Shown: positions 53,611-62,909 of the stretch, piece after piece
How positions within the stretch are numbered: position 1 is the first letter of the stretch
Layout: each line of letters begins with the position of its first letter
Origin: Octadecabacter arcticus 238
GTDB taxonomy: Bacteria; Pseudomonadota; Alphaproteobacteria; Rhodobacterales; Rhodobacteraceae
Length of the DNA stretch: 64,000 nucleotides
Direction: 5' to 3'
Assembly: GCF_000155735.2 (NCBI RefSeq)
Contig: NC_020908.1
Location: forward strand, 3,663,001-3,727,000
Notes under the pieces: generated by a model
Database searches by the model: none
Told to the model about the DNA's origin: nothing
Seen by the model: the letters and a program-made list of their open reading frames with translations, nothing else
Translations under genes and position numbers: made by a program

Positions 53611-54729
53611 TTAGCCTTTCGGATGGATGTTCAGCCAGCTGCGCGTCTGCGCAGAGGCCAGTGCAGTATGGACAATACGGGCCACATCAAGCCCGTCGCG
53701 AAACGTTGGCCAAACTGGTTGGCCGCTGTGAATTGCATCCAGAAAATCGCGCGCTTCGATGATGATCTGGTCTTGATAGCCGGTGCCATGGCCGGGGCCT
53801 TGGCAAAACGGTTCATAATCAGGATGCGCAGGTCCAGTCAGTATTTTGCGAAAGCCGCGCTCGGCTTCATCATCGCTCATCTTATAAAGCCAAATCGCAT
53901 TCTGGTCTTCTTGGTCAAACCTGATCGCGCCTTTGGTGCCCGTGATCTCATAGGCATAGCCCATTTTACGGCCCGTCGCGATGCGGCTGAAAAACATATG
54001 TCCCATAGTGCCATTCGCAAAGCGGCACATGATTTGGGCGTGATCATCATTCGTAACCTCCCCACCAGGGCGGGTCTTGTGAACGGTCTCTGCTTCGGCA
54101 ATCAGGCTGTCAATCGGGCCGATCAGCGCCAAGGCCGCGTTGATCATATGCGGCGCAAGGTCGCCCATCGTGCCGTTCGCCATCCCATCCGTGCGCCACG
54201 TCGCCGGGGCCTTTGGATCGGCTAGAAAATCCTCGGTATGTTCACCACGAAACCACGTCACATCACCGATCACACCGTCCGAAATCAGCTTGCGGGCGAA
54301 CTGCGATGCGGGCGTGCGGATGTAATTATAACCGACCATATTGGCGGTGCCGCTGCCTTCGGCGGCTGCGACCATCGCCTCAGCATCAGCCAGATCAGCG
54401 CCCATAGGCTTTTCACACAGGACCGGCTTGCCCAAAGCAAACGCGGCCTCTGCAATCTCGCGGTGGGTCAATTGTGGCGTCGCGATGACAATCGCCTCAA
54501 CCTGCGGATCTTGCACCAACACGCGCCAATCATCCGTCGCACGCACAAACCCGAATGCGGCACGGTACCGTTCAGCCGATTCAGGCGTCGAGGCACAGAT
54601 CATTTCCAATCGCGGGCGCAGCGCCGTGTCGAACACAGCGCCAACGGATGCCATGGCGACCGAATGGGCCTTGCCCATGTAGCCCCCACCCAAAATTCCG
54701 ATGCCTATTTCTGTGCTTGGCTCTGTCAC
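53611..54729 (-). CDS. Gfo/Idh/MocA oxidoreductase 2
   Basis: 372 residues from GTG at 54729, preceded by AAAGGAGCAGTC; the same frame runs open for 940 nt further upstream, but that part is antisense to iolD and not a gene. Rossmann motif GIGILGGGYMGKAHS at the N-terminus, VIATPQLTHREIAE, CEKPMGADLADAEAM near 105, and EHTEDFLADPKAP. Probably an inositol or inosose dehydrogenase. First gene of the - strand trio, with operator 2 about 25 nt upstream of its start. Confidence 0.88.
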   Translation of the reverse strand: MTEPSTEIGIGILGGGYMGKAHSVAMASVGAVFDTALRPRLEMICASTPESAERYRAAFGFVRATDDWRVLVQDPQVEAIVIATPQLTHREIAEAAFALGKPVLCEKPMGADLADAEAMVAAAEGSGTANMVGYNYIRTPASQFARKLISDGVIGDVTWFRGEHTEDFLADPKAPATWRTDGMANGTMGDLAPHMINAALALIGPIDSLIAEAETVHKTRPGGEVTNDDHAQIMCRFANGTMGHMFFSRIATGRKMGYAYEITGTKGAIRFDQEDQNAIWLYKMSDDEAERGFRKILTGPAHPDYEPFCQGPGHGTGYQDQIIIEARDFLDAIHSGQPVWPTFRDGLDVARIVHTALASAQTRSWLNIHPKG

Positions 54730-54753
54730 GACTGCTCCTTTTCTGAAAACCGG

Positions 54754-54771
54754 TTTGCAACCGGTTGCAAA
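54754..54771. promoter_or_regulatory. LacI-type operator 2
   Basis: TTTGCAACCGGTTGCAAA, an 18-bp perfect palindrome identical to the core of operator 1. It lies in the divergent promoter region between the dehydrogenase (start 54729) and iolD (start 54844), so one site can control both directions. Confidence 0.88.
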
Positions 54772-54843
54772 ACGGTTATCGTCTGAGTCTGAAACCTGCA
54801 AGTCGCAATCGATGTCACTAACTATTCTAGGGAACACACCACC

Positions 54844-56709
54844 ATGACCGACGCAACCATCCGCCTGACCACGGCGCAAGCGATCATTCGCTATCTCGAC
54901 AATCAATTCATTGAAATTGATGGCGAAGAATTGCGCGTTTGCGGCGGTGGGTTCGGCATTTTCGGCCACGGCAATGTCACCTGTCTGGGTGAAGCGCTGT
55001 ATGGCGTGCAGGACACCCTGCCGCTGTATCGTGGGCAAAATGAACAAGGCATGGGGTTCGCGGCTGCGGCCTACGCCAAGCAATGGCTGCGCCAACGGTT
55101 CATGTTTTGCACGGCCTCCGCTGGCCCTGGCACGGCGAACCTGTTGACCAGCGCCGCGCTCGCTCATGCGAACCGTTTGCCCGCGTTGATGTTGTGCGGT
55201 GACACGTTCCTGACCCGCTTGCCAGATCCGGTATTGCAGCAGCTTGAACACTTCGGAAATCCGACATTGGGCGTGAATGATGCGTTCAAATCGGTCAGCC
55301 GTTATTGGGATCGCATCACCCATCCGGCGCAGATTATTCAATCGCTGCCGAACGCTTTGGCGACAATGCTGGACCCCGCCGATTGCGGGCCAGCCTTCAT
55401 CGGTCTGCCGCAAGACGTGCAGGGTTGGGCCTTTGATTATCCCGAAGCGTTCTTTGCCAAACGCGTCCATAAAATTCGCCGCCAACGTCCCTGCGAGGAC
55501 GAGATCGCAGCGGCGCGCGCAATTATCATGTCGGCCAAGCGTCCGGTGATTATCGCAGGCGGCGGCGTACAATATTCGCGGGCCGTGACGGAGCTGACCG
55601 CGCTGGCAGAGGAGTTCAATATCCCTGTGATTGAAACCATCGCGGGTCGCGCGAATATGTTGGCCGATCATCCGCTGAATATCGGGCCAGTTGGTGTAAC
55701 CGGATCAGACAGCGCCAATGCAGTGGCGGCCAAGGCCGACGTGATTATCGCCGTCGGGACCCGCTTGCAGGACTTTACCACCGGATCGTGGACGGCGTTT
55801 GCCAAGGACGCCAAGATTGTCGGCGTCAACGTCGGGCGCCACGATGCGATGAAACACATGTCCGCACCCGTGGTCGGCGACGCCAAGGTCGCACTGACAG
55901 ACCTGCAACGCGCGTTGAAATCATTTGCCGTGGACCCAACATGGACCGAATTTGCGCAATCCGAACGCGTCAAATGGGACGCCTATGTCGCCAAGAACGT
56001 GGCATCCGGCAACCGTGTAAACTCCTACGCGCAAGCCATCGGCGTGGTGAATGATATGTGCGACCCGCGTGACCGTGTGGTCGCGGCGGCGGGTGGTTTG
56101 CCTGCCGAAGTCACCGCCAACTGGCGCACCAAGGATATCGGCACCGTGGACGTTGAATTCGGCTTCTCGTGTATGGGCTATGAAATAGCCGGCGGCTGGG
56201 GCGCGCGCATCGCACAAAGCCAGCGCGAACCGGACAAGGACACGATCGTATTTTGCGGTGACGGGTCGTACATGCTGATGAACAGCGACATCTATTCGTC
56301 CGTCTTGACCCGCAAAAAACTGATCGTTCTTGTGCTGGACAACGGCGGTTTCGCCGTCATCAACAAGCTGCAAAACAACACCGGAAATGAGTCCTTCAAT
56401 AACCTGATCGCGGACACACCGACGGCTGTTGATCCTTTCACCGTGGATTTCGAAGCGCACGCCGCGGCCATGGGTGCAAACGCTGAAACCGTCGCCAACC
56501 CAGCGGAACTGGCTGAGGCATTCAAGCGCGCCAAAGCAGCCGACAAAACCAGTGTCATCGTCATGAAGGTCGACCCTTACGAGGGCTGGACCACCGAGGG
56601 ACACACCTGGTGGGAGGTCGGCACACCAGAAGTGTCCGACAGCGCATCCGTGATGGAAAAGCACGCCGAAATCGAAGCGACCCGCACCAAACAACGCCGC
56701 GGACTGTAA
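54844..56709 (+). CDS. iolD: 3D-(3,5/4)-trihydroxycyclohexane-1,2-dione hydrolase
   Basis: 621-residue thiamine-diphosphate enzyme that opens the inositol ring, giving 5-deoxyglucuronate. N-terminal PYR domain with the catalytic Glu in QNEQGMGFAA (Glu67), a central domain (VIIAGGGVQYSRA, IGPVGVTGSDSANAVA), and a PP domain with GDGSYMLMNSD followed by DNGGFAVINKLQ, the Mg/ThDP motif. First gene of a seven-gene + strand run to 62909. Length and motifs are normal for IolD. Confidence 0.94.
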   Translation: MTDATIRLTTAQAIIRYLDNQFIEIDGEELRVCGGGFGIFGHGNVTCLGEALYGVQDTLPLYRGQNEQGMGFAAAAYAKQWLRQRFMFCTASAGPGTANLLTSAALAHANRLPALMLCGDTFLTRLPDPVLQQLEHFGNPTLGVNDAFKSVSRYWDRITHPAQIIQSLPNALATMLDPADCGPAFIGLPQDVQGWAFDYPEAFFAKRVHKIRRQRPCEDEIAAARAIIMSAKRPVIIAGGGVQYSRAVTELTALAEEFNIPVIETIAGRANMLADHPLNIGPVGVTGSDSANAVAAKADVIIAVGTRLQDFTTGSWTAFAKDAKIVGVNVGRHDAMKHMSAPVVGDAKVALTDLQRALKSFAVDPTWTEFAQSERVKWDAYVAKNVASGNRVNSYAQAIGVVNDMCDPRDRVVAAAGGLPAEVTANWRTKDIGTVDVEFGFSCMGYEIAGGWGARIAQSQREPDKDTIVFCGDGSYMLMNSDIYSSVLTRKKLIVLVLDNGGFAVINKLQNNTGNESFNNLIADTPTAVDPFTVDFEAHAAAMGANAETVANPAELAEAFKRAKAADKTSVIVMKVDPYEGWTTEGHTWWEVGTPEVSDSASVMEKHAEIEATRTKQRRGL

Positions 56710-56722
56710 AAAGGGGCACCTG

Positions 56723-57562
56723 ATGAAAAGCTACACTGCACAGACAGCCACGCCAGATGCGATCGTTGATGAACTTCTTAACGGCGATGGCGCGGTAAAG
56801 ATCAGCGGCTTGTTCACACCCGAACAGATTGCCGATGCGCGGGCAATTATTATGGAACATTCTGAACAAGCGTCAGAAAAGGTCACGCATTTTCAGGGGG
56901 CTGCGGAACAGAGCGGCAAGATCGATCTGCAACGCCGCGTCTGGAACCTGCTTGCCAAGGGGGATGTTTTCTCGGATATGGCCGCACATCCGGTCTTGAT
57001 GGATATCCTGCGCAAATTTCTTGGCACCGAATTTATCATGGGGTCCATCGCCGCGAACCGCATCTTGCCCGGCGGGCCAGGGCAGGAACCGCATGTGGAT
57101 TACCCATACTGGGACTATCACAAGCCGGAATCGCACCCCATCGGGTTCAACTGCTCCTTCCCGATGAACGCACAAGTGTCCGTCATTCTTGATCCGTTTA
57201 CCGTTGAAAGCGGCGCAACTGGTTACATGCCCGGAAGCCAGAAAGAATTGCGTTACCCAACCGCAGAGGACAAGTTTTATGACACCTGCTCCCAGATGAT
57301 TGGCGAACCGGGCGATGTGGTGCTGTTTTATGGCGTCACGTGGCACTGCGCGATGCCCAACAAATCTGACCACGACCGCAATGCTGTCCTGATCCAGTAC
57401 TTACCCAAATGGGTGAAGCCGATGGAAGACATGCCTGCAGCGTTGCCGCAATCGTTCATTGACGCTGCAAGCCCAGATATCCGTCAACTTTTGGGCCTGA
57501 ATTACCCCTATCCTGAGGTCTTGGACGCTGCCAAAGCTGGCAACACGGAGGGTCGTAAATGA
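56723..57562 (+). CDS. Phytanoyl-CoA dioxygenase family (Fe(II)/2-oxoglutarate) protein
   Basis: 279 residues with the facial triad: His124-x-Asp126 (EPHVDYPYWDY) and the distal His208 (VTWHCAMPN), plus Arg219 as probable 2-oxoglutarate anchor. Such enzymes hydroxylate or demethylate using O2 and 2-oxoglutarate. It sits 13 nt after iolD and overlaps iolC by 4 bp, so it is co-translated with core inositol enzymes. It is not part of the standard pathway. I infer that it prepares a modified inositol, for example by oxidative O-demethylation, but the substrate is unknown. Confidence 0.85.
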   Translation: MKSYTAQTATPDAIVDELLNGDGAVKISGLFTPEQIADARAIIMEHSEQASEKVTHFQGAAEQSGKIDLQRRVWNLLAKGDVFSDMAAHPVLMDILRKFLGTEFIMGSIAANRILPGGPGQEPHVDYPYWDYHKPESHPIGFNCSFPMNAQVSVILDPFTVESGATGYMPGSQKELRYPTAEDKFYDTCSQMIGEPGDVVLFYGVTWHCAMPNKSDHDRNAVLIQYLPKWVKPMEDMPAALPQSFIDAASPDIRQLLGLNYPYPEVLDAAKAGNTEGRK

Positions 57563-58530
57563 ACGCCATCGACGGCATCAAAGCGGGGCGGTTCATTGTT
57601 GTGGGGCGGGTCGGAATGGACCTGTCACCAACCCATCAAGCGCGCATCGAAGACGCCGCTGAAATGACTGTGGCCATGGGCGGGTCATCCGCCAATATCG
57701 CCGCTGGCTTGGTCAAACTCGGCTTGTCGGCGGATTTGCTGACCTGCGTGTCTGATGACGCTGTCGGGCGTTACTGCTTGACCCAATTGGATAACTACGG
57801 TGTTGGTCGCAGCCATGTGCGCACCATTCAAGGCGAAGAGCGCACATCGCTCGCCGTGTATGAAACCCGCGTGGAAGACCACCAATCGGTGATCTATCGC
57901 AACAACGCTGCTGATTTCCAGATAACGGTGGCGGACGTTGAAGGCGTGGATTACAGTCAGTTTTCCGCCCTGATCACGGCTGGGACGGTGTTTGCCGCAG
58001 ACCCGTCCCGCGAGGCGGCGTTTCGCGCGTTTGAACTTGCCAAGGCCGCGGGCATCCCGATCATTTTCGATGTCGATTATCGCCCTTATTCATGGCCCTC
58101 TGCGGCTGTTGCCGCCGACGTATTGTCGCGTGCAGGGGCGCTGTCGGACGTGATCGTCGGCAACGACGAAGAATTTGGCTTCATGGCGGGCCACATCGAC
58201 AAAGGACTGGACAAAGCCCGCGAACTGGCCACGACCAGCGCGCAAATTGTCGTCTACAAGATGGGCCAGAACGGGGCCGTCACCTTTGCCGATGGGGTCG
58301 AAATCCCCACCGGCATCTACCCCGTCGATGCAATCAAACCGACAGGCGCGGGCGACAGTTTTATGGCTGGCTTTCTGGCGGCGCTGGCGCAAGGACGCCC
58401 CATGCGCGACGCCATCCTGCGCGGCTCTGCCTGTGCGTCAATCGTCGTCGCACAACCTGGCTGCGCCCCCGCAATGCCTGATACCGACCAACTTGAAATG
58501 TTCCTCCTCGACCATCCCGGACACACCTGA
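57559..58530 (+). CDS. iolC: 5-dehydro-2-deoxygluconokinase
   Basis: 323-residue PfkB-type kinase: N-terminal IVVGRVGMDL, MGGSSANIAAGLVKLG substrate-loop text near 40-55, and GAGDSF with the catalytic Asp266. It phosphorylates 2-deoxy-5-keto-gluconate before aldol cleavage. The C-terminal DUF2090 extension found fused to IolC in some alphaproteobacteria is absent; a separate aldolase gene follows at 59396. It overlaps the dioxygenase gene by 4 bp. Confidence 0.92.
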   Translation: MNAIDGIKAGRFIVVGRVGMDLSPTHQARIEDAAEMTVAMGGSSANIAAGLVKLGLSADLLTCVSDDAVGRYCLTQLDNYGVGRSHVRTIQGEERTSLAVYETRVEDHQSVIYRNNAADFQITVADVEGVDYSQFSALITAGTVFAADPSREAAFRAFELAKAAGIPIIFDVDYRPYSWPSAAVAADVLSRAGALSDVIVGNDEEFGFMAGHIDKGLDKARELATTSAQIVVYKMGQNGAVTFADGVEIPTGIYPVDAIKPTGAGDSFMAGFLAALAQGRPMRDAILRGSACASIVVAQPGCAPAMPDTDQLEMFLLDHPGHT

Positions 58531-58544
58531 TTAAGGACGACGCA

Positions 58545-59399
58545 ATGCACATCGCCCCCCATGACAACCAAAATAAACCAATCGTTGATGCAGATGATCC
58601 AACGGTGCCGCTGAACTATTTCAACATCGTAAAGTTGAAGAGCGGTGAGGCGTTTGAATACCAAGTGCCCGGCTATGAAACCTGCATCGTACCAGCCACC
58701 GGCACCGTGCATGTGGACGTCGAAGGTGTGCACTTCGCCTCCTTAGGCAATCGCGGCACAGACGTTTGGGACGGAGAGCCCGAAGGAGTCTATGCGCCCG
58801 TCGGTGCCAAGGTCACGATTGTGACCGGGAACGACACTGAGGTCTTCATCGCAGGGGCGCGCTACGACAAAGTTCTCGACCCGTTCGATGTCCGCGTTGG
58901 CGGCATCGACAAAGTGCAATACGGGTCCGACGACACGAAAACCCACCGTAAAATCAAACACATCCTTGGCCAACAGCAGCACGACAAGGTTGGCCGTCTG
59001 CTCGTGTCGGAACTGTTCACCGTCGGTCAAGGCGGCTGGTCAGGATTTCCCGCCCACAAGCACGACACAGACCGCAAAGACGACGCAGGCAACATCATTG
59101 AGACCCGCCACGACGAGACATATAATTTCCGCTTTCGCCCAAATCACGGGTCGGGCGTGCAGATCTTACAGCGGACCGAAGGCGAGACAGGCGATGCCTA
59201 TCAACTGATGGATCGGTCAACCATTTGCATCGACAACGGCTATCACCCCTGCGCCGTCATGCCGGGATATGAGATGTATTATTTCACCATTTTGGGCGGA
59301 CTATCACAGCGCAGTCTGGTGCAGTTTTTCCAACCAACCCATGCCTATCAGGTCGAAACCATTCCCGGCATCAAAGACATGGTGGCGAAGTTTAAATGA
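58545..59399 (+). CDS. iolB: 5-deoxy-glucuronate isomerase
   Basis: 284-residue bicupin protein. The family wording LNYFNIVKLKSGEAFEYQVP, FPAHKHDTDR (metal His cluster near 165-172), ETRHDETYNFRF and HPCAVMPGYEMYYFTILGG is all present. It isomerises 5-deoxyglucuronate to 2-deoxy-5-keto-gluconate for IolC. Its stop overlaps the aldolase start by 4 bp. Confidence 0.94.
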   Translation: MHIAPHDNQNKPIVDADDPTVPLNYFNIVKLKSGEAFEYQVPGYETCIVPATGTVHVDVEGVHFASLGNRGTDVWDGEPEGVYAPVGAKVTIVTGNDTEVFIAGARYDKVLDPFDVRVGGIDKVQYGSDDTKTHRKIKHILGQQQHDKVGRLLVSELFTVGQGGWSGFPAHKHDTDRKDDAGNIIETRHDETYNFRFRPNHGSGVQILQRTEGETGDAYQLMDRSTICIDNGYHPCAVMPGYEMYYFTILGGLSQRSLVQFFQPTHAYQVETIPGIKDMVAKFK

Positions 59400-60232
59400 C
59401 TCTGGCAACGCTTAGGGATGTGCTCCAGCCCGCGATGACGGGCGGCTACGCTGTCGCCGGTCTGGTTACACTTGGCTGGGAAGATATGCGCGCCTACGTC
59501 GCCGCTGCAGAGGCTGAGAACTGTCCGGTGATCTTGCAGGCTGGACCGGGATGTCGTGAACACACACCGCTGCCGATCTTGGGCAAGATGATGCGCCACT
59601 TGGCCGAACGCGCATCGGTGCCCGTTGTCGCACATTTGGACCACGGATATACATTTGAAGAGTGCCGCGAGGCGCTAGAGTCTGGTTTCACATCGCTTAT
59701 GTTTGACGGATCGCGCAAACCGTTGCAGCAAAACATCGACGAAACCGCAGCGATTGCTGAAATGGCCCATGCAGCGGGCATTTCGTGTGAAGGTGAGATT
59801 GGCTTTGTCGGCTATTCCGGTGGTGAAAATTCGGCCGGAACCGACCCCGCAGAGGCGGCACAATTTGCCGCCGAAACCGGCGTCGATGCCATGGCGATTT
59901 CCGTCGGCAACGTTCATTTGCAAACCGACAAGGATGGTGGCCTCGATGAGCCGCAAATCCGCGCGATTGAAGCCGTCACAGATATTCCCTTGGTCATTCA
60001 CGGCGGATCAGGGGTCCCGATTGCGCAACGCACTTCCCTCGCGCGCGGATCAAATGTGTGCAAATTTAACATTGGAACTGAATTACGAATGGCTTTCGGT
60101 GCTGCATTGCGTGCGTCGGTGAACAGTAACGCAGATCGCTTTGATCGCGTGCAAATCCTCAAAGACACGCATGACCCGCTGGTCACTGCAACCCGCGGCG
60201 TGCTGCGGGCATTTATGGCAAAGGACAACTGA
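59396..60232 (+). CDS. iolJ: Class II fructose-bisphosphate-type aldolase (probable DKGP aldolase)
   Basis: 278-residue zinc aldolase: AHLDHGYTFEECREAL (zinc His near 81-84), EGEIGFVGYSGGEN, HGGSGVPIAQR and FNIGTELRMAF phosphate-binding text. In this context it most likely cleaves 2-deoxy-5-keto-gluconate 6-phosphate to dihydroxyacetone phosphate and malonate semialdehyde. Functional assignment over fructose-1,6-bisphosphate or tagatose-bisphosphate aldolase rests on neighbours. Confidence 0.8.
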   Translation: MTLATLRDVLQPAMTGGYAVAGLVTLGWEDMRAYVAAAEAENCPVILQAGPGCREHTPLPILGKMMRHLAERASVPVVAHLDHGYTFEECREALESGFTSLMFDGSRKPLQQNIDETAAIAEMAHAAGISCEGEIGFVGYSGGENSAGTDPAEAAQFAAETGVDAMAISVGNVHLQTDKDGGLDEPQIRAIEAVTDIPLVIHGGSGVPIAQRTSLARGSNVCKFNIGTELRMAFGAALRASVNSNADRFDRVQILKDTHDPLVTATRGVLRAFMAKDN

Positions 60233-60233
60233 T

Positions 60234-61226
60234 ATGGTGCGGATCGGAATTTTGGGCTGCGGACGGATCGGGCAAGTCCACGCAGGCACGCTGCGCAATA
60301 TGGACAGCGCGACGGTCGTGGCTGTGTCGGATTTCATGCCCGCGGCGGCCGAACGCTTGGCAAAAATATGCAACGCAGATGTGCGCACGACGGATGACAT
60401 CATCAACAGCACCGACATCGACGCGGTGATCATCGGCACGCCGACAGACACGCATTTCGACATTATCCAAGCGGCGGCCAAGGCTGGCAAAGCGATCTTT
60501 TGCGAAAAGCCTGTCGATATGTCGGCGGACAACATCCGCAAGCTAATCTCGGTTGTGACATCATCGGGCGTCGCATTCTTCACCGCGTTCAACCGCCGTT
60601 TTGACCCCAACTTTGCCAATGTGCAAAAGTGCATCGTTGCGGGTGAAATCGGAAGCGTTGAGATCGTTACGATCCTGTCGCGCGACCCCTCCCCACCACC
60701 AATCAGCTACATCAAATCATCGGGCGGAATTTTTCGCGATATGATGATCCACGACTTTGACATGGCGCGTTTCCTGCTCGGGGAGGACCCGATCAGCGTG
60801 TTTGCAGTTGGATCAGCCTTGGTCGATCCAGCAATCGGAGAGGCCGGCGATGTCGACACCGCTGCCGTGACCCTGACCACGGCGTCAGGCAAAATTTGCC
60901 AGATCAGCAACTCACGCCGCGCCACCTATGGGTATGATCAGCGCATCGAGGTACATGGGTCTGGCGGCATGTTAAGGGCGGCAAATGTGTTGGAAAACAC
61001 CGTGGATGTGGCAACAGCAGAGGGATTCCGCGCAGCCCCAACGATGAACTTTTTCCTGGAACGCTACGAGGCCGCCTACCGCATCGAAATGCAGACTTTC
61101 GTGGCCCATCTGGGCGACAAATCCATCGCCATTCCAGGCATTGAAGACGGGCTTCGTGCACAAGTCATGGCAGACGGCGCTGCAAAATCACTGGAAACCG
61201 GTCTGCCTGTCAGCCTTGACTTCTAA
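60234..61226 (+). CDS. iolG: Gfo/Idh/MocA oxidoreductase 3 (inositol 2-dehydrogenase-like)
   Basis: 330 residues from ATG at 60234, one base after the aldolase stop. MVRIGILGCGRIGQVHAGTL Rossmann opening, VIIGTPTDTHFDII, FCEKPVDMSADNIR with catalytic Lys near 95, FNRRFDPNF and IHDFDMARFLLGEDP with the Asp/His pair near 175-180. This is the closest of the three dehydrogenases to IolG, which oxidises myo-inositol to scyllo-inosose with NAD; the name is tentative. Confidence 0.8.
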   Translation: MVRIGILGCGRIGQVHAGTLRNMDSATVVAVSDFMPAAAERLAKICNADVRTTDDIINSTDIDAVIIGTPTDTHFDIIQAAAKAGKAIFCEKPVDMSADNIRKLISVVTSSGVAFFTAFNRRFDPNFANVQKCIVAGEIGSVEIVTILSRDPSPPPISYIKSSGGIFRDMMIHDFDMARFLLGEDPISVFAVGSALVDPAIGEAGDVDTAAVTLTTASGKICQISNSRRATYGYDQRIEVHGSGGMLRAANVLENTVDVATAEGFRAAPTMNFFLERYEAAYRIEMQTFVAHLGDKSIAIPGIEDGLRAQVMADGAAKSLETGLPVSLDF

Positions 61227-61264
61227 CCTACCGATCTGGGTCGTTGCCGTCTAAGGTTGGCCAC

Positions 61265-62909
61265 ATGAACATCCTCTACATCATGTTTGATCAACTGCGG
61301 TTCGACTATCTGGGCTGTGCCGGACACCCGACGCTCAAGACTCCGAATATCGACCGGATTGCCGCGATGGGCGTGCGTTTCAGCAATGCCTACACCCAAT
61401 CGCCCGTGTGCGGCGCCGCGCGAATGTCGGCCTATACGGGGCGCTATTTCAGCAGCCACGGCGCGCAATGGAACGGCCACCCCTTGCGCGTCGGCGAACC
61501 CACGTTAGGCGACCACTTGCGCGATATTGACGTGGGCTGCTGGCTGATCGGCAAGACCCACATGAACGCAGATGCGGCAGGCATGGCGCGGTTGGGGCTG
61601 GCGCCGGACAGCATTATCGGCGCACGACAGGCAGAATGCGGGTTTGACGTCTGGTGTCGTGATGACGGGCTTTGGGCGCAGGGACCGGACGGATTTTATG
61701 ACCGCAAGCGCAGCCCGTATAACGAATTCCTCAAATCCAAGGGCTATGGTGGCAACAGCCCTTGGGCGGATTTTGCCAACGCAGGATCGAACGGTGATGA
61801 CATGGCAAGCGGTTGGTTCATGACCAATGCCGCCAAGCCCGCGAACATCGCCGAACATCGCCGAACAAGACAGCGAAACGCCGTGGCTGACCACCCAAGC
61901 GATTGAATTTATGGAACAAGCAACAGGCAACTGGTGCGCCCATATCAGCTACATCAAACCCCATTGGCCCTACATCGTGCCCGCGCCCTATCACGATATG
62001 TACAGCGTCAAAGACATCAAACCCGTGGTGCGCAGCGATGGTGAGCGGGCCGACCCGCACCCGATTTATGGCGCGTTCATGCAAGGTCGCGTCGGCCAAA
62101 CGTTCAGCCGCGACGACGTGCGCAACACCGTCGTGCCCGCCTACATGGGGCTGATCAAACAATGCGACAACCAGATCGGGCGTCTGCTGGCGTATCTGGA
62201 AGGCGCGGGCACTTTGGACGACACGATGATCATCCTCACGTCGGATCATGGTGATTATTTGGGCGATCATTGGATGGGTGAAAAGGATCTGTTTCATGCG
62301 CCCTCCGTGAAGGTCCCGTTGATTATCTACGACCCTCGCGGCAGCGCCAACAGCACCCGCGCAACCACTTGCGATGCCTTGGTTGAGGCGATCGACGTCA
62401 CCGCAAGCATCATCGACGCATCCGGTGGAGAGGTTCCCGAACACATCGTTGAGGGGCGATCATTGCTGCCCTATCTTGCGGGGCGCGTGCCAGACACTGC
62501 GCGCACCTTTGCGATCAGTGAATATGATTATTCCAAACATCCGGTCTGTAGCGCCTTGCGCACCGCGCCACGCGATGCGCGTCTGTTCATGGTCGCAACC
62601 CACAACTGGAAACTGATCCACGCGGAAGGCGGTTTTCCCCCGATGTTGTTCGACCTCACCAATGATCCTGATGAGCTTTGCGATCTTGGGCTTGATCCGG
62701 CCTACGCAGTCCAACGCGGCGCGCTTTACAAACATCTACACGCGTGGGGCCTACGCATGTCCCAGCGCATCACGATTTCGGATGCTGATATCGTGCATCA
62801 ACGCGAACGTGGTGGCGACACAGGCGTCATTCTGGGCGTGTATTACCAAGATGAGGTCGATGCGCATGAAGCCGCAGCATATGTGGGAAAGGTCCCGCCG
62901 CGCCGTTAA
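61265..62909 (+). pseudogene. Sulfatase/phosphonate monoester hydrolase, frameshifted by a 10-bp duplication
   Basis: Frame 1 (from 61265) has the metal Asp in IMFDQLRFDY (Asp9) and the nucleophile region SPVCGAARMSAYTG (Cys49, Arg53), then runs out after AAKPANIAEH. Frame 2 resumes IAEQDSETPWLTTQAIEFME, ILTSDHGDYLGDH (metal site) and GEKDLFHAPSVKVPLIIYDP to 62909. The shift is caused by a tandem copy of GAACATCGCC (61843-61862); deleting one copy gives about 545 continuous residues. The CGAAR sequence departs from the usual C-x-(P/A)-S-R used for formylglycine formation. Co-located with iol genes. Confidence 0.88.
61843..61862. repeat. 10-bp tandem duplication causing the sulfatase frameshift
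   Basis: Two direct copies of GAACATCGCC followed by GAACA. One copy fits the conserved reading ANIAEQD; the second shifts the frame by +1. Slippage between the copies could revert the gene. Confidence 0.9.

Noticed and set aside
53611..55671. A 686-residue gene extending the second Gfo/Idh/MocA frame upstream
   Set aside because: The extra N-terminal part is antisense to iolD, has no family resemblance, and a GTG with a good ribosome-binding site at 54729 starts the real protein.
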